A DNA stretch of 64,000 nucleotides from Epiperipatus broadwayi (GCA_028023455.1 JAQFVV010000036.1:9536719-9600718); one strand, 5' to 3'. Positions 48,429 to 60,110 are shown, numbered from the stretch's first letter. A program made the numbers and translations. Notes: generated from the letters alone by a model not told the origin.

Positions 48429-50402
48429 ATGCAAGATGATTTGCAAAGTGAAAAAAGTGATGATAGTAATATTATAGAACAATCATCATTAGTACAAGCA
48501 CCTGGGGGTTCTACAACCATAGTTGAATACCCTCAACAAACACAGAGTTTAGATCAAGTGTTATCTCAAACACCAAATATAGTTGACGAAGATTTAAATC
48601 AATCATTTACAATTGGAATTAGTCAATCATTTAATGTTGATACAATTCAGCAAATGTTACAAATGTTTATGACTAAAATGGACAGTAATAATCAAAAATT
48701 ACTTGATAATATTAATAGTTTAAAAAGTGATTTGAATAAAAAAATGGATGATAATATTAATAGTTTAAAAAGTGATTTGAAGTTTGAAATAACAGGAATT
48801 GAAAATAAACTATCTACAAAAATTCAACAATTAAATTTAAATGTGGATAATGTTAAAAAAGATAACATAGAAATTAAACAAGCATTAAATGATCTAAAGA
48901 ATGAAACTGATGAAAATAATTTAAAATGTCAACAGCGGTTTAGTGAGTTCCAAAGTGACATCATAGATAGATTAAATGTTAAATGTGATGAAATGTATAA
49001 AAGTCAAGGTAATTTTAGGGAAGAAGTAAAGGAAGAACAAAATAAAATACAGAATGAAATCCAAGAAGATAGACAACAAATGCACGCAAGAATAGATCAA
49101 CTATATATTAAACATAATAATGAGGTAGAATCCCAGAATAATGTATTAGAGACTATTGATCATCAACTTAAAACTTTGGAAAATAAAATGAATTCAATAG
49201 AAATTAATACCAATATAGATAAAAATGTATTGGAAAAATTAAGGGAAGATACTACTGAAACTTGGAATAGAGTAAATAAAATAAAAGAATCCACTGATAG
49301 TAGATTTTTAGTTATTGAAACACAAATATGTAAAAGAATACCAACTACAAAAATGCATCAGGTTGAAAATAATGTAAATACTTATAGTTGTAATCAAGAA
49401 CAAAATCATGGTGAAAAACATTTGGAGGTCATACAAAAAGATCCACAACAAGTAATTGACTCTGGTGATAGATCAAATTTTCAGTATCATATAATGCCTG
49501 AAGTTGAAAATTATCCTAGTAATTTTGAATTAGAAGGGTTAAACTTAAATACTTGTAGGATTAATCATGAAAATCAAACATCAACTTCTCAGTTGAATGT
49601 TTTAGAAAAACAAAAGGTATACAACCATTCAATACCAAGTAGTACAATTAACCAATTTGTTAGGTTAAAAATATTAAAGGGATCTCATAATGAATCTCCT
49701 ATAGAACATATTAGAAGCCTTAATCTTTATTTTTCCGTTAACTGTAATTTATCATAAGGAGAAAAAGTGATCATTGCATATAGTCATTTACAAGGAGATG
49801 CATTAATGTGGTGGGAGTCTTTATCACAAACTCCATCTACTTATATGGAATACCAAGAGTTATTAATTAAAAATTTTTGGAATAGAGATAGACAAGAGGC
49901 TTTATTGTACCAAATATTCCAAAATAAGTATAAGCAGACACCTGGAGAAACCTTGACCAAATTCTTTCGCCGTCAAATAACAAAATTAAGAACACTTAAT
50001 ACCTATCATTTAAGTGAAGGCAAAATGATTAGAATAATAAAAAGAAATTTACCACTTAAAATAGAACAATTATTATTGTGTACCAATATAAAAAAAATAG
50101 AACAAATAGTAGAACTTTTAAATAGTATTGATATGAATCAAACTAATTTATCAATTAGATTACCTGATAAAAAAAAAGAGGAAGCTTCAATCAATACAAT
50201 ATTTTATAATAGAAGGAAAAATAATAGAGATACCAGTTATTGGAAGGGAAAAACATCTCAAAGGAATATACCTTATAACCCCTCTCCCAAAATAAATCGT
50301 GATAATTTAAATAAAGTAAAAATAACTTCTAATAATCCAAGAAATTCCCCAAGACTGGGATGTAGTAAAGATATATCTATAGTTTCACATAAAACAAACT
50401 AA
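48429..50402 (+). pseudogene. gag: gag, interrupted by one stop
   Basis: Structural protein that packages element RNA. ATG at 48,429; TAA at 49,755-49,757; the same frame reopens to 50,402. Residues about 75-290 are a long coiled coil of heptads (INSLKSDL occurs twice in a tandem duplication near residues 94-118). The capsid core begins near residue 415 (KGSHNESPIEHI) and continues after the stop with AYSHLQGDALMWWESL, then a basic tail. I see no Cys-Cys-His-Cys knuckle. The stop lies in the middle of the capsid fold, so it is a lesion. A related decayed gag lies at 39.8-41.0 kb. Confidence 0.85.
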
Positions 50403-51572
50403 AAGGGTACTTGAGGAAATGTTCCTCACCTCAAGAAACCAAATACCCAATGAGGAACTTGAATCAATCTTTTACACGAGAAATCACTAACATGATGTGT
50501 TCATGGGAAGATAAAACACCAAATTTTGTTTTACAAAGTTGCCCTATGATAGAAGTTTTGTTTGAGAGCTTGCTGGTTAAAGCATTATTAGATTCTGGTA
50601 GCCAAATTCCAGTGATATCAGAAAAATTTTATCAAGAGATTTTAGTAATAAATCCTAACATCAAAATATTACCACTAAAATGTATGCAGGTTACCATGGC
50701 TAACAGCAGAAAAGCTAAATTAATCCAAAAACAAATTTGTATTGAGATTAAAATTGGCCAAACAACTCTCTATCATGTATTTTTAATTTTGAATGGTTTG
50801 ATTCACAATGTTATTTTAGGGGCAGACTTCCTACATTTGAACACTTGTGTAATTGATTTCTGTAATAAAACAGTTGAAATTAATGATGAAGTCTTGGAGA
50901 TGATATTGCTTCCAAGATATGATCAAATTGAAGTTGACTGTATAACATCTAGCATTCCAGAAACACTTTTAGAGAGTAAACTCGCAGAATCCAACTTGCT
51001 TGGAAGTGATGATATATTAAAATTACGATTTGTTATAAGAGAATTTAATTCTATTTTCTCAGATATACCAGGTGTGATAAAGGGATTCCAACAGAGAATT
51101 AGATTAATTCATGATCAACCATTTCAATCTAAATCGTATCCTATTCCATACCAATATCGGGAAGATATATCTAAGCAAATTAATAAAATGCTAGATTGGG
51201 AAATCATTTCCAAATGCTCTTCACCTTACTGTAATCCAGTAGTAACTGTGAAGAAGAAAGATGGGTCGATGAGATTTTGTTTAGATGCTAGACAACTAAA
51301 TAAAATTACTGTCCCAGACAAAAATATACCACCGCCCATACATGAATTATTCATGAAATTTGGAAACAAGAAGGTATTTTCCACTTTCGATTTAACCTCC
51401 AGCTATTGGCAGATTGAACTTCATCCAGAAGATCGCTAATATACTGCTTTTCATTATGAGGGTTTTACATACCAATTTAATAGGATGCCATTTGGATTGA
51501 TAAATAGTGGTGTAGGTCTAATCAGGTGTTTGGATAAGACTTTATCTCCTGAGGTAAAACAAATCATAATTA
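50393..51572 (+). pseudogene. pol: pol part 1: protease and reverse transcriptase N-terminal half
   Basis: Reading frame -1 relative to gag, open from 50,393, so gag and pol overlap by about ten bases; a programmed shift is possible but no classic slippery heptamer is seen. The aspartic protease motif ALLDSGSQIPVIS lies at 50,582-50,622, with ILGADFL downstream. RT begins with RFCLDARQLNKIT (about 51,273-51,310) and FSTFDLTSSYWQIEL, whose D is the first catalytic residue (about 51,385). TAA at 51,437-51,439 interrupts; the frame continues through FNRMPFGL before a shift. Confidence 0.85.
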
Positions 51573-52472
51573 TTTTTTGTGGATGATGTAATTATTGCAT
51601 CCACCACAGTTGAAGAACATCTTCAACATTTATCTATATTTTTTAAAGAGTGTTTTCTGAAAGGTATAAAAATTAACTTCAAGAAGAGTACTTTAGTTTC
51701 CAACCAAGCTGTTTTCTTAGGTCATATTGTTGGTTGCAATGGGATAAGACCTCATCCAGAGAAGATCTCTGCCATTCAAAACTTTCCTAAACCATCTACT
51801 CGAAAACAAATTAGATTATTTTTAGGCCTATGTAATTTTTATAACCGTTTCTATCAGAAGTTCTCAGACAACATGGAACCGTTGCTAAAATTGATTAGAA
51901 AAGATGAACGTTGGAAATGGACTGAAGAACAAGACCGTGCATTTGAGAATATTAAAACAGGGTTTTTAAAGTTAACTATGTTAGCTTTCCATGATTTTAA
52001 TAAACCATTCATTATTCAAACAGATAGTAGTGGTTTTGGATTAGGGGTAACACTGTCCCAAATCCAAGAGGATGGCCAACCAGGTATCCTCTACTTTATT
52101 AGCCGGCTCTTGAAAGGTCCAGAAATAAATTACACGGTTCCAGAGAAGGAAGCACTAGCAATAGTCTGGGCTTTCGAAACATTTCGACAAATGCTACTCG
52201 GATCAGAGGTGATAGTGATCACTGATCACAAAAGCCTTGAATTCCTGAATCACAGTTATCTGACTAATAGTCGTCTAGTTAGATGGAGTTTACTACTACA
52301 GGAATTTAATTACACTGTGCATGATTGCAAAGGATCCGAGAATATCGTTGCTGATGTGCTTAGTCAAAATCCATGTAGGTCAGAACAAAATCATTTGATG
52401 GTAGACAATGCCTACATTACAAATGTCAATGTGATGGCTGATAGTAATGTAGAGAACGAGTTGGAAAACTGA
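51573..52472 (+). pseudogene. pol: pol part 2: reverse transcriptase palm and RNase H
   Basis: After a one-base shift in the T run around 51,572-51,578 the frame gives FVDDVIIAST, the YxDD-type catalytic pair (V-D-D here), then FLGHIVGCNGIRPHPEK and FLGLCNFYNRF (connection), typical of gypsy RT. RNase H follows: IIQTDSSGFGLG, EKEALAIVWAFE and ITDHKSLEFL carry the D-E-D residues. Ends in a TGA at 52,470-52,472 within the linker before integrase. Catalytic residues are preserved although the frame is not. Confidence 0.85.
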
Positions 52473-53660
52473 CCAGAGATACAATTTAATGACCCAGAAT
52501 TAAACCCAATTATAAAAGTTTTATTAGGGCAGAAAGTTTTGGATGCACCTAAAGATCTTAACCATTTTAAATTAGAACAACAGGTCTTACTATATAAAGT
52601 AAATGATAACGTTGATGAGTGGAGGACAATAATACCAAGGTCTTTATGTGACACACTCATAAAATATGTACACTGTCTATATGGGCATTATGGTGCTCAT
52701 AAGACAGAACATACCCTTAAGAATTGGTTTTACTGACCAAAAATGTATAAAGACATCTTGAAATCACTCCAGGAGTGTCTAATTTGCTTAAGAGCTAAGT
52801 CAGTAAACCAAAATTATATTAATTCAATTAATTCTATCATTCCAGAAAGACCAAACAAGATCTTAGCAATTGACTATTATGGGCCTTTGCATCAATTCAA
52901 CAAACAAAAATATTTATTAGTCACTTATGATCTCTTTTCCAAATATGTTGCTGCTTACCCGATACCCCAAGCCAATGCTAAACATACAACCAAAGTATTG
53001 AGTACTCTCCAATTTCCAATGATAGGAAAGCCAAAAACCATACTAACTGATCATGGTACACCTTTTCTATCTAAGGAATGGAAGAAATGGGTAGATATAT
53101 CAAAAATAAAACATGTGCTAATCTCTATTAGGAATCCACAATCAAATCCATGTGAACGTATTATGCGGGAGCTTGGATGTTTGTTTAGGGCCTATTTAGA
53201 AGAGGAGCACAAGGGTTGGGTAAAGCAGACAAAACGTGTAGTAGACTATATCAATTGGAGTTTAAATGAATCTACTGGATTCTCACCCATCCGACTACAC
53301 TTTCATCAAATTATACCTATATTATTTAGAAAATATAAACCTATTATTAATGAACCCAAAATAAATGGAGAAAATGATATTTTACAAGCTCATAAACAAC
53401 TTGTTAAAATGGCAAATAATAGAAGTCAGAATAAAAAAAAATGTATTTATGAATTTAAAGTTGGAGATAAAGTTTTGATAAAGACTTTCCATCCCAGTAA
53501 ACCATTGGAGAATAAATACCATAAATTCTATAATACATATGAAGGACCTTATACTATCATTAAAAAGGCAGGTCCAAATGCATTTTGGATTAACCAAGAA
53601 GGAGAGATTCATGGTACATACAATTCACAAATTTTAAAACCTTATTTTGGCTGCTTATAA
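52473..53660 (+). pseudogene. pol: pol part 3: integrase
   Basis: Same frame as part 2. The zinc-binding H-H-C-C domain spans about 52,670-52,795 (HCLYGHYGAHKTEH ... CLICLRAK) and is cut by a TGA at 52,734-52,736 where a Trp is usual. The catalytic core has ILAIDYYGPL (D), ILTDHGTPFLS (D) and NPQSNPCERI (E). The C-terminal part FKVGDKVLIK ... YEGPYTIIKK is the usual G-P-Y/F module. No chromodomain follows. Ends TAA at 53,658-53,660. Confidence 0.85.
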
Positions 53661-53977
53661 TGTTTTATAAAGAAAGAAGGTGAAGATCAAGATAAGAATT
53701 GGGCAGTGTAAACCATACGGTTGTATAAAAAAATAATAATAGTGATCAATGTAAAGAGAAGTATAGTTAAAAACATTAGCTTTGGTGAGGATATTCTTTA
53801 ATGCCTTAAAATAAGTAAAAACAATAGAGTCAATTCATATTAATAAATGGATACTCTAGTATTTATTTAGTCCTTTTCAAATCCATAAGTCTTAAAGAAG
53901 CAGGAATAAGGCTAGTAAATATATTTGTGTTGCCCAAGAAGAAAACACATTATTTTTTATTTATTTATTTATTTATT

Positions 53978-54068
<91 letters not shown>

Positions 54069-54263
54069 CCATCAAAGTCCTTAATTTTATTTTGATCATT
54101 ATCAAAAGAATAGGATAGCCCAAGTATTAGGAAGATATAACAGTAAAAAAAAAAATTCAACCCTTCATAAAATCCAACTATAAATGCAATTAAACTATAA
54201 GAATATACTAAAATAGTTGTAAGTGTTTAAAATTTTAACTTAAATTAAAATTTTAAATTTCCC
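53661..54263 (+). other. 3' untranslated region of the gypsy element with AT repeats
   Basis: Non-coding. TTTA repeats (53,953-53,980) and two (TA)n tracts around TTTTAATT (53,983-54,063). No envelope-like frame. Confidence 0.7.
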
Positions 54264-54277
54264 AAGGGAAGGGGAAA
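54264..54277 (+). promoter_or_regulatory. polypurine tract
   Basis: AAGGGAAGGGGAAA sits immediately before the 3' LTR, as expected for the primer of plus-strand synthesis. It fixes the LTR start at 54,278. Confidence 0.85.
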
Positions 54278-54371
54278 TATAATAGTAACTTACAGTTGTT
54301 CTTATTGGTCTAACATGTTTTATCTCTTAGGAAATTATTTATAAATATAATTTTTTATTTGACTATTTTAT

Positions 54372-54407
<36 letters not shown>

Positions 54408-54426
54408 TATATATTTATATACTCAA

Positions 54427-54472
<46 letters not shown>

Positions 54473-56455
54473 TATATATACATTTGAGTTTTAAATAATA
54501 CATACCTTAAGCTTTTGAGTAAAATGCCAGATTTGAAGATAAAAATAAATACTTATATATTTTTTTATTTTATTATTAAATCTTAATGTCAATGGAACAA
54601 TTGATAGTTGAGTTAAGCATGAACTTGTAATAACACATGAGCAGATTGATTCGTTCTTTTGTTTTTAAGGAGAAGAAAAGAAAATCATTTCTCTTTAAAT
54701 AACTTTTTCTTTTATCAATACTACCGTTCAACGATTGGAATTTAAATATTAACTTTTCCAAATTAAAATAATCTGTGGATTAAAAGTCTGCAAGGAAAAT
54801 ATTTTAATTTTCTATTAAGTCTTAAAGGAATAGCAATATAAAAGAAAAGAACGTCTGTTTAAGTTTTTTGGAAACTATGTTGTTTTAATACTTCCGTGAT
54901 TCTTCGGATATATATAAATTTAAGATAATTATATATATAGGATAAAACAATGTGTTTTGAGTAAAACAGTTTTGTATCATAAAGGTTTCGAAACCAACCT
55001 TGCATGCTATTTTAAAATATTTTGAAATATTGAATATATAGAACGTCTAATGATAATAGAAAAATGAAGATTAAGAACATCTACATTCGAAGAATATTTA
55101 TTTTATTTCACATTAATCAAATCATTGGATATTATTAACAGTTTATCATTTAAGGATAAATAAAATCATCATTATACCAATGGATTAATAATATACTTCG
55201 TAAAAGATCTTCATTAGGATGATGAACTATAGACTTCAATATCTGCTCTCAACTCTATTATAAATAAGTTTTCTTTATTATATATATATATATATATAAT
55301 AATGCTTATATTATTTTAATATGTTTATTATTATTATTATTATCATCTTTGTTTCAAATTTGGCATCGCATCATTATATCTTAATAGGAAAATTATATTT
55401 ATTATTAAATATAATTAATTGAAAGCTTGACATAATTCATCAAATTAGATGAGGGATATAAAGAATAGTTATTATTTGACAGATATCTATATTGTATTTA
55501 CTATGTAATATTGTAAAAGTTTAATGTACTTTATTTATCAAAAATGCATATAATATATAAGTTATACAATTGCAAATAGTATTTATATATTGGTAATTAT
55601 GAAACATATAAATAAGAATGGTAAATAAATTAATAAGTTACATAAATTATTAATTTTTGAACCCAGATATTGTTTTTATATATCTGTTAATTTAAACTAT
55701 TTTCTTTAATTTTTGAAAATTTATTATAGTATTGAGTTTTATCATAGGGTATTAAATAAAAATATTATTTATAAATATTTTTAAAATGATAAAATTCATC
55801 CGTATTTATTTATTAATATTTTATTATCTATTATATTATATTTTTTATTATCTATTAAACATTGATTTATTAACTTGATCTCTTTGTCTAATCATTATTG
55901 AATTATATTATATATATATATGCTAGTATTATAAATATCATATGAATATCAATTGTAATTAATGCTTATATAAAGGCATATAAATAATAACTTGTTTTGG
56001 ATTTTCCCTGAAGAGAGCTGATTGCAAATTCTCCATGAGTTTGAATATCGTGGCATAATGGTGACTGAAAGAGGGATGAAAGATAGGTGAACTAGTCTAA
56101 ATTATATTTAAACTTATTTAAAGATTATTGAGCTAGCATAAAAAAGATAGATATAATCATGGACTTAGTATTTCATTAATTCATTTCTAGCATTCTACTT
56201 GAAGACCCAAAGTCCGATTGTAGTGAAATGCATATCCTCTTTCTAGGGAATTTAATCATCCCCATATATACAACTTAGATTTTAAATATAACCCATTTTG
56301 TTATATTTGGCGAACCTAACTATGAAGCATTAAGTTAATGATTTCTAAGCATTAAATATAATCGATTCTATTATATTTGGTATATCAACTGGGATGATTA
56401 AATGCCATTCCGTTGTATTTGGTGCCTCAACTAAGGCTATCAAATAGGCCATCCC

Positions 56456-56461
<6 letters not shown>
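54278..56461 (+). repeat. 3' LTR, about 2.2 kb
   Basis: Matches the 5' LTR with scattered substitutions. Differences are concentrated in AT tracts: 54,374-54,480 is expanded and contains ACTCAAATG (54,421-54,429), the reverse complement of the native CATTTGAGT (54,481-54,489), absent from this position in the 5' LTR. It also has a 20-base insertion near 55,800 (CGTATTTATTTATTAATA). Ends CCCATTATA and is followed by (TA)n. Confidence 0.9.
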
Positions 56462-56492
<31 letters not shown>

Positions 56493-56495
56493 GTA

Positions 56496-56536
<41 letters not shown>
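56462..56536. repeat. (TA)n microsatellite beside the 3' LTR
   Basis: TA runs interrupted by TTTATAGTAATTTA. The DNA before the 5' LTR is also (TA)n, so the element inserted into an AT repeat. Confidence 0.9.
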
Positions 56537-56548
<12 letters not shown>

Positions 56549-57419
56549 TCACCCATAATTGCTGTGGAACTCGTTCGAGATCACAAAGCTCCTAAGGACT
56601 GTGATGGTGAAGAAGATAAAATATAAATATATATCCTTAAACTATCTTAATTTTAATAGCTTATTGATGCAATTATATCTGTACAATTATATTTTGGAAG
56701 GAAAGTAAGCTTAAAATAACATATTTAAAAAAAAAAAACAACAGCTAATACAACTTTTCATTATTACTTATACTAAAATTATCACTTATATTAAAAGATA
56801 TTTACAAATATAGATGATAGAACTACAAAAAATTATATTAACATCAATTTTTGAATTTATAATTTTAAGTTATTTTCCATGATAACTCTTCTTCCAGGTT
56901 TTTCCAAGTTTTAAAATTAAACAATCAGTTCTTCCATTAGCTTACTTTTTATTGAAGCTCAATTTTTGAAATTGACACAGATTACATGAGAGATTAACAG
57001 AATTTAATTCAATCCATTTTCGAATGTAATAATTTGCATATTAACATAAAATGAATTCATTCTCCATTTTTTAATATAAAAATTTGCGGGTCAGATTTAC
57101 AGGCTATTAGAATCGTGCTTTTGATTGAAGCAAAAGGTTTGTTACAATTTTCTCTAGAACAATTCATCTTCTTGTACACTTTATTTATTCAACCGGTGTC
57201 ATGAAGTGATTGGGTGATGTTTAACTTTTATCTAAAGCTTAGCAAGTGGCTTTTTCCCCGCATTCATTTTGAGAAACTTTTTTAAAACTAATAGGCAGAT
57301 TAATTTTACTTCAGATTACAAAATTATTTCTAACTGAGCTCTTGAGAGCTTGGATGCTACTGTTCTTTTTTTCTTCAACATCGAATCAATATATATATAT
57401 ATATAACAAATTGTAAAGT

Positions 57420-57520
57420 CTTGCATTGATGGTCGAAAGGTCAGCGCGACTGCCTTGCACTTGCAGGAAGTTGCCCCGGTTGCGGGTTCGCATCTCGGCT
57501 GATGCTATGACACTTAAAAA
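57420..57520 (+). mobile_element. tRNA-derived SINE
   Basis: CTTGCATTGATGGTCGAAAGG (A box region changed), then GGTTGCGGGTTCGCATCTCGG (B box), GATGCTATGACACTT and an A run. More diverged than its relatives. Inserted beside a (TA)n run, in a site that is empty in the 38.3-kb copy. Confidence 0.8.
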
Positions 57521-57925
57521 AAAGACTGTCTGTCATAAAACACTAAGGTCTACTGTTTTAACCTATCCTCTATTTTATTTTTTGAAACACTCTTCCCTTA
57601 TCCATTTAATCACATAATATTTCACACATGAGAATACTAATCCTGGACCAATTCATATTTTTTACCAAAGACTATTTGGTTATTTTTCACTTTTTTTAAT
57701 TAATTAATTGAAAAATCCAACCCTATAAAAAATTTCATCTGTTATTTTTTCTTCTTAAATGTCAAAAAGCAATATAATCTTCCTTAAATTTCTTTAGAGC
57801 AATAATGTTAAAACTTTGTTGTTGTTTTTTAAAACTGATTTAAGATTTTGCATATCTAGCTTTCTCTTTTATTATTATTTTTTAAATTAAAAACTAATAA
57901 ATAAATAATTACTAAAAAGAGAAAG

Positions 57926-58027
57926 CGGAGAGGTCATCGCAGTGACCTTGCAAGCAAGTAGTTGGTTGCAGACCGTTGTGGGTTCGCGTCCCGGCCGATG
58001 CTATGACATATGAAAAAAAAAAGGAAA
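57926..58027 (+). mobile_element. tRNA-derived SINE, slightly 5'-truncated
   Basis: GGAGAGGTCATCGCAG, AGTTGGTTGCAGACCGTTG, GGGTTCGCGTCCCGGCC, GATGCTATGACATATG and an A-rich tail, nearly identical to the 4.5-kb copy. Flanked by an exact 12-base target duplication AAAAAGAGAAAG at 57,914-57,925 and 58,028-58,039. The empty site is at about 38,787 (GAAAAGAAAGAG). Confidence 0.85.
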
Positions 58028-58266
58028 AAAAAGAGAAAGAAATAAAGTTATTCGTATTAATTTTCTTTTTTTCTTATATTTTTTTAGCTCTCTTTCACAA
58101 ATATTCTTAATGAATTACAAATATTCATGGTCTCATTATTTAAATGGTTATCATTTACAAAGTATAACACTAATAAGCATAGTAATCACTATTATGTGGG
58201 GAAAAATGTAAGAACAAATAATTCTTTTCAAATTATACTGCATTTTGCAAATTTCTTACAATTCGA

Positions 58267-58335
58267 TGATTGGGACCAACTGATGAGTGCTTGTTCAGCA
58301 TGAAATACATACAAATTGGAGATCATTTATCTTTT
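58267..58335 (+). ncRNA. hammerhead-ribozyme-like motif, first repeat
   Basis: ATGAT...CCAA (stem I strand), CTGATGA (58,280-58,286), five-pair stem II GTGCT/AGCAT with loop TGTTC, GAAA (58,302-58,305), then TTGG...ATCAT closing stem I. The stem III stretch (ATACATACAAA) has drifted from the ATATGTATA seen at 22.87 kb. Confidence 0.6.
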
Positions 58336-58741
58336 TCATATGTACGTGGTTATGTTTGTTGGTTGTATAAGGTTGAGTAGATAACTAGAGAGAGCTTAAA
58401 ACTCTGGGTTCCAATCTCCTCTAATTATATCTAGCTTAAAGTATACATGCTATACAAAATATTTGAATATTACATATTTAGCGTTATTTTTCCCATCCCT
58501 CTTCTGTATATTTCAATTGGCTTTAAGTCCTATATATGAGGACCCAGTTTGAGTTACAGTCAACATAGGTGGGGCACAACACAATTTGGTAAATAAAAAG
58601 TATGAACATGCCAACATCAGGGTTTCAATGATGTAGAAAGATGAAGAATTAAAGAAAGCAAAAGCCTGTCTATTATTAGGTTTGAATATTTTTTTATTTT
58701 GATACATGCTGATCACTGATTTTATATATGAGTGTGTGACA

Positions 58742-58800
58742 ATGATTGGGACCACCTGACGATTGCTGCTTCAGCACAAAACTTATATTGAAAATTTGAG
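58742..58800 (+). ncRNA. hammerhead-ribozyme-like motif, second repeat, decayed
   Basis: CTGACGA (58,756-58,762), stem II TGCT/AGCA around GCTTC, but CAAAAC replaces GAAAC. The rest follows the first repeat. Probably inactive. Confidence 0.45.
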
Positions 58801-59419
58801 TAACTTTTTCACATGTATGTGGTGTTGTGTCTTGGTTGTATAAGATAAAGTAGATGACTAGATTGAGATTAAAAAATCTGGGTATAAATTTCTTTTAATT
58901 ACATCTAGCTTAAATTATATATGCTATACATATATTTAAATACATATATAAATAGGTTTGCTATTAACTGAAAAAATAACCATTGATTACTTTTGGAGGC
59001 CTTAAAGAAAGTAAGCAGGGCAAATTTCCTAATGTCTATTCCTTACATTCTTGTCGTTTCAGCTGTTATTACTATGTGATTATTCATATAGTATACAAAC
59101 ATGGATGGGCTGCTCACCAACATGCATCAGCCAGTGTGGTGAGTTTATTGTATTTATATCTCTGAGTTTAAGATCAAGAAAAACCATGGTCCTTTCTTCT
59201 CGGTTGACAGATAAGGCAGAATGAATGTATGTGTAAATGATAAATATTTTTTCAATAGATGTATACAATCGTGACAGACAAAAATAAATCACGGTACTTA
59301 TTCCAAGGATGGTATAAAGCCACCAGCTAAAGCAACAGTTGGTGGCTAAAAGCAGAGGATGCTAAGAATACCCTGAAAATGTCAACCCAGTTGACCATTT
59401 AATACTGACATTTTATTTA

Positions 59420-60110
59420 GGTACTTACAACTGCAGATCACTTTCAAGTGAAGGAAGATGGCAAGATTTAAAAAAATTGTCTTATATTAAATAAGTCATC
59501 ATTGGACTTGGAATGTACTCTACCATAAAGGCACAAATATTGCAAATACAAATGGAATAGGATTCATTATAAATAAAAGATGGAAGAACAACATTGTGGA
59601 GATTGATGGGGTATCGAACACTATGGCAAGATTGGCTATACAATTTAATAGCAGATACCAAATGTGGATAATTCACGTTTATGCCCCAACAAGTTCTCAT
59701 AGAAGAAGTAGAAGATTTTTATATGGATGCACAAACGACTTTTTATCAGACTAAACAACATTGTAAAATTGTTCTGGGAGACTTTAATGCTAGAATTGAT
59801 AAACAAATGAAAGTTGAAAATGCTATAGGTAAATTTGACTGTGGTAATAGAAATGAGAGATCATAGAGTTGTGGAGTTTGCAGAAAAAGAAAACCTGTAT
59901 AATATGAATTCTTTTTTTAGAAAAATGTTAAAAGGAAATATATTTTTGTTTTTGAGAAAATTGTTAAAAGGAAATGGACATGAAGGCATCAAAATGAAGG
60001 TAGAGCAGAATTGGATTATATTTTGACTAACAGGAAATACATATTTCAAGATTTTAATGTTCTTAATAAACTTAACACAGGAAGTGATCATCGATTAGTT
60101 AAATTTAAGA
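59420..60110 (+). pseudogene. APE-type endonuclease of RTE copy 2
   Basis: YNCRSLSSEGRWQDL-like start near 59,427, GFIINKRWKNNIVEIDG near 59,571, then FMPQQVLIEEVEDFYMDA and CKIVLGDFNARIDKQMK (catalytic D-F-N, about 59,780), NRNERS, and GSDHRLVKFK near 60,080-60,105 (terminal D-H). It has several frame changes, a stop after NERS at 59,866, and a short internal duplication of the KMLKGN segment around 59,925-59,975. Confidence 0.75.

Larger units (their letters stand above)
45634..56461 (+). mobile_element. Ty3/gypsy LTR retrotransposon, defective
   Basis: About 10.8 kb: 5' LTR, primer-binding site, leader with tandem repeats, gag, pol (protease, RT, RNase H, integrase), polypurine tract, 3' LTR. 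Domain order RT-RNase H-integrase identifies Ty3/gypsy. No third frame (envelope) between integrase and 3' LTR. Roughly 25-30 substitutions plus indels separate the LTRs by eye over about 2 kb, so it is fairly young, yet it carries several stops and a frameshift. It sits within an AT repeat, so target duplication cannot be read. Confidence 0.9.
56700..58190 (+). repeat. dispersed repeat, copy 2, carrying two SINEs
   Basis: Collinear with 37,640-38,840 (see there). Interrupted by an AT run plus SINE at 57,390-57,530 and by a second SINE at 57,926-58,027; both are absent from copy 1. No coding. Confidence 0.7.
58263..58945 (+). mobile_element. retrozyme-like element 2: direct repeats with hammerhead cores
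   Basis: Two direct repeats of about 200 bp start at 58,265 and 58,741, 476 bp apart. Each has GATTGGGACCA then a hammerhead core, a TATGTGGT block, TTGGTTGTATAAG, CTGGGT...AATTACATCTAGCTTAAA. The middle has TGAGGACCCAGTTTGAG and GTCAACATAGGTGGGGC, matching the middle of the 22.8-kb element. Non-coding. The 90-codon-scale frames here are chance. Confidence 0.7.

Noticed and set aside
52734-52736. TGA read as Trp, suggesting a variant genetic code
   Set aside because: Other interruptions of the same element are TAA or a frameshift, and another TGA at 52,470 is not at a conserved Trp; simple decay explains all.
53661-54263. Envelope gene of an errantivirus-like element
   Set aside because: No frame of useful length, signal peptide or membrane segment between integrase and polypurine tract.
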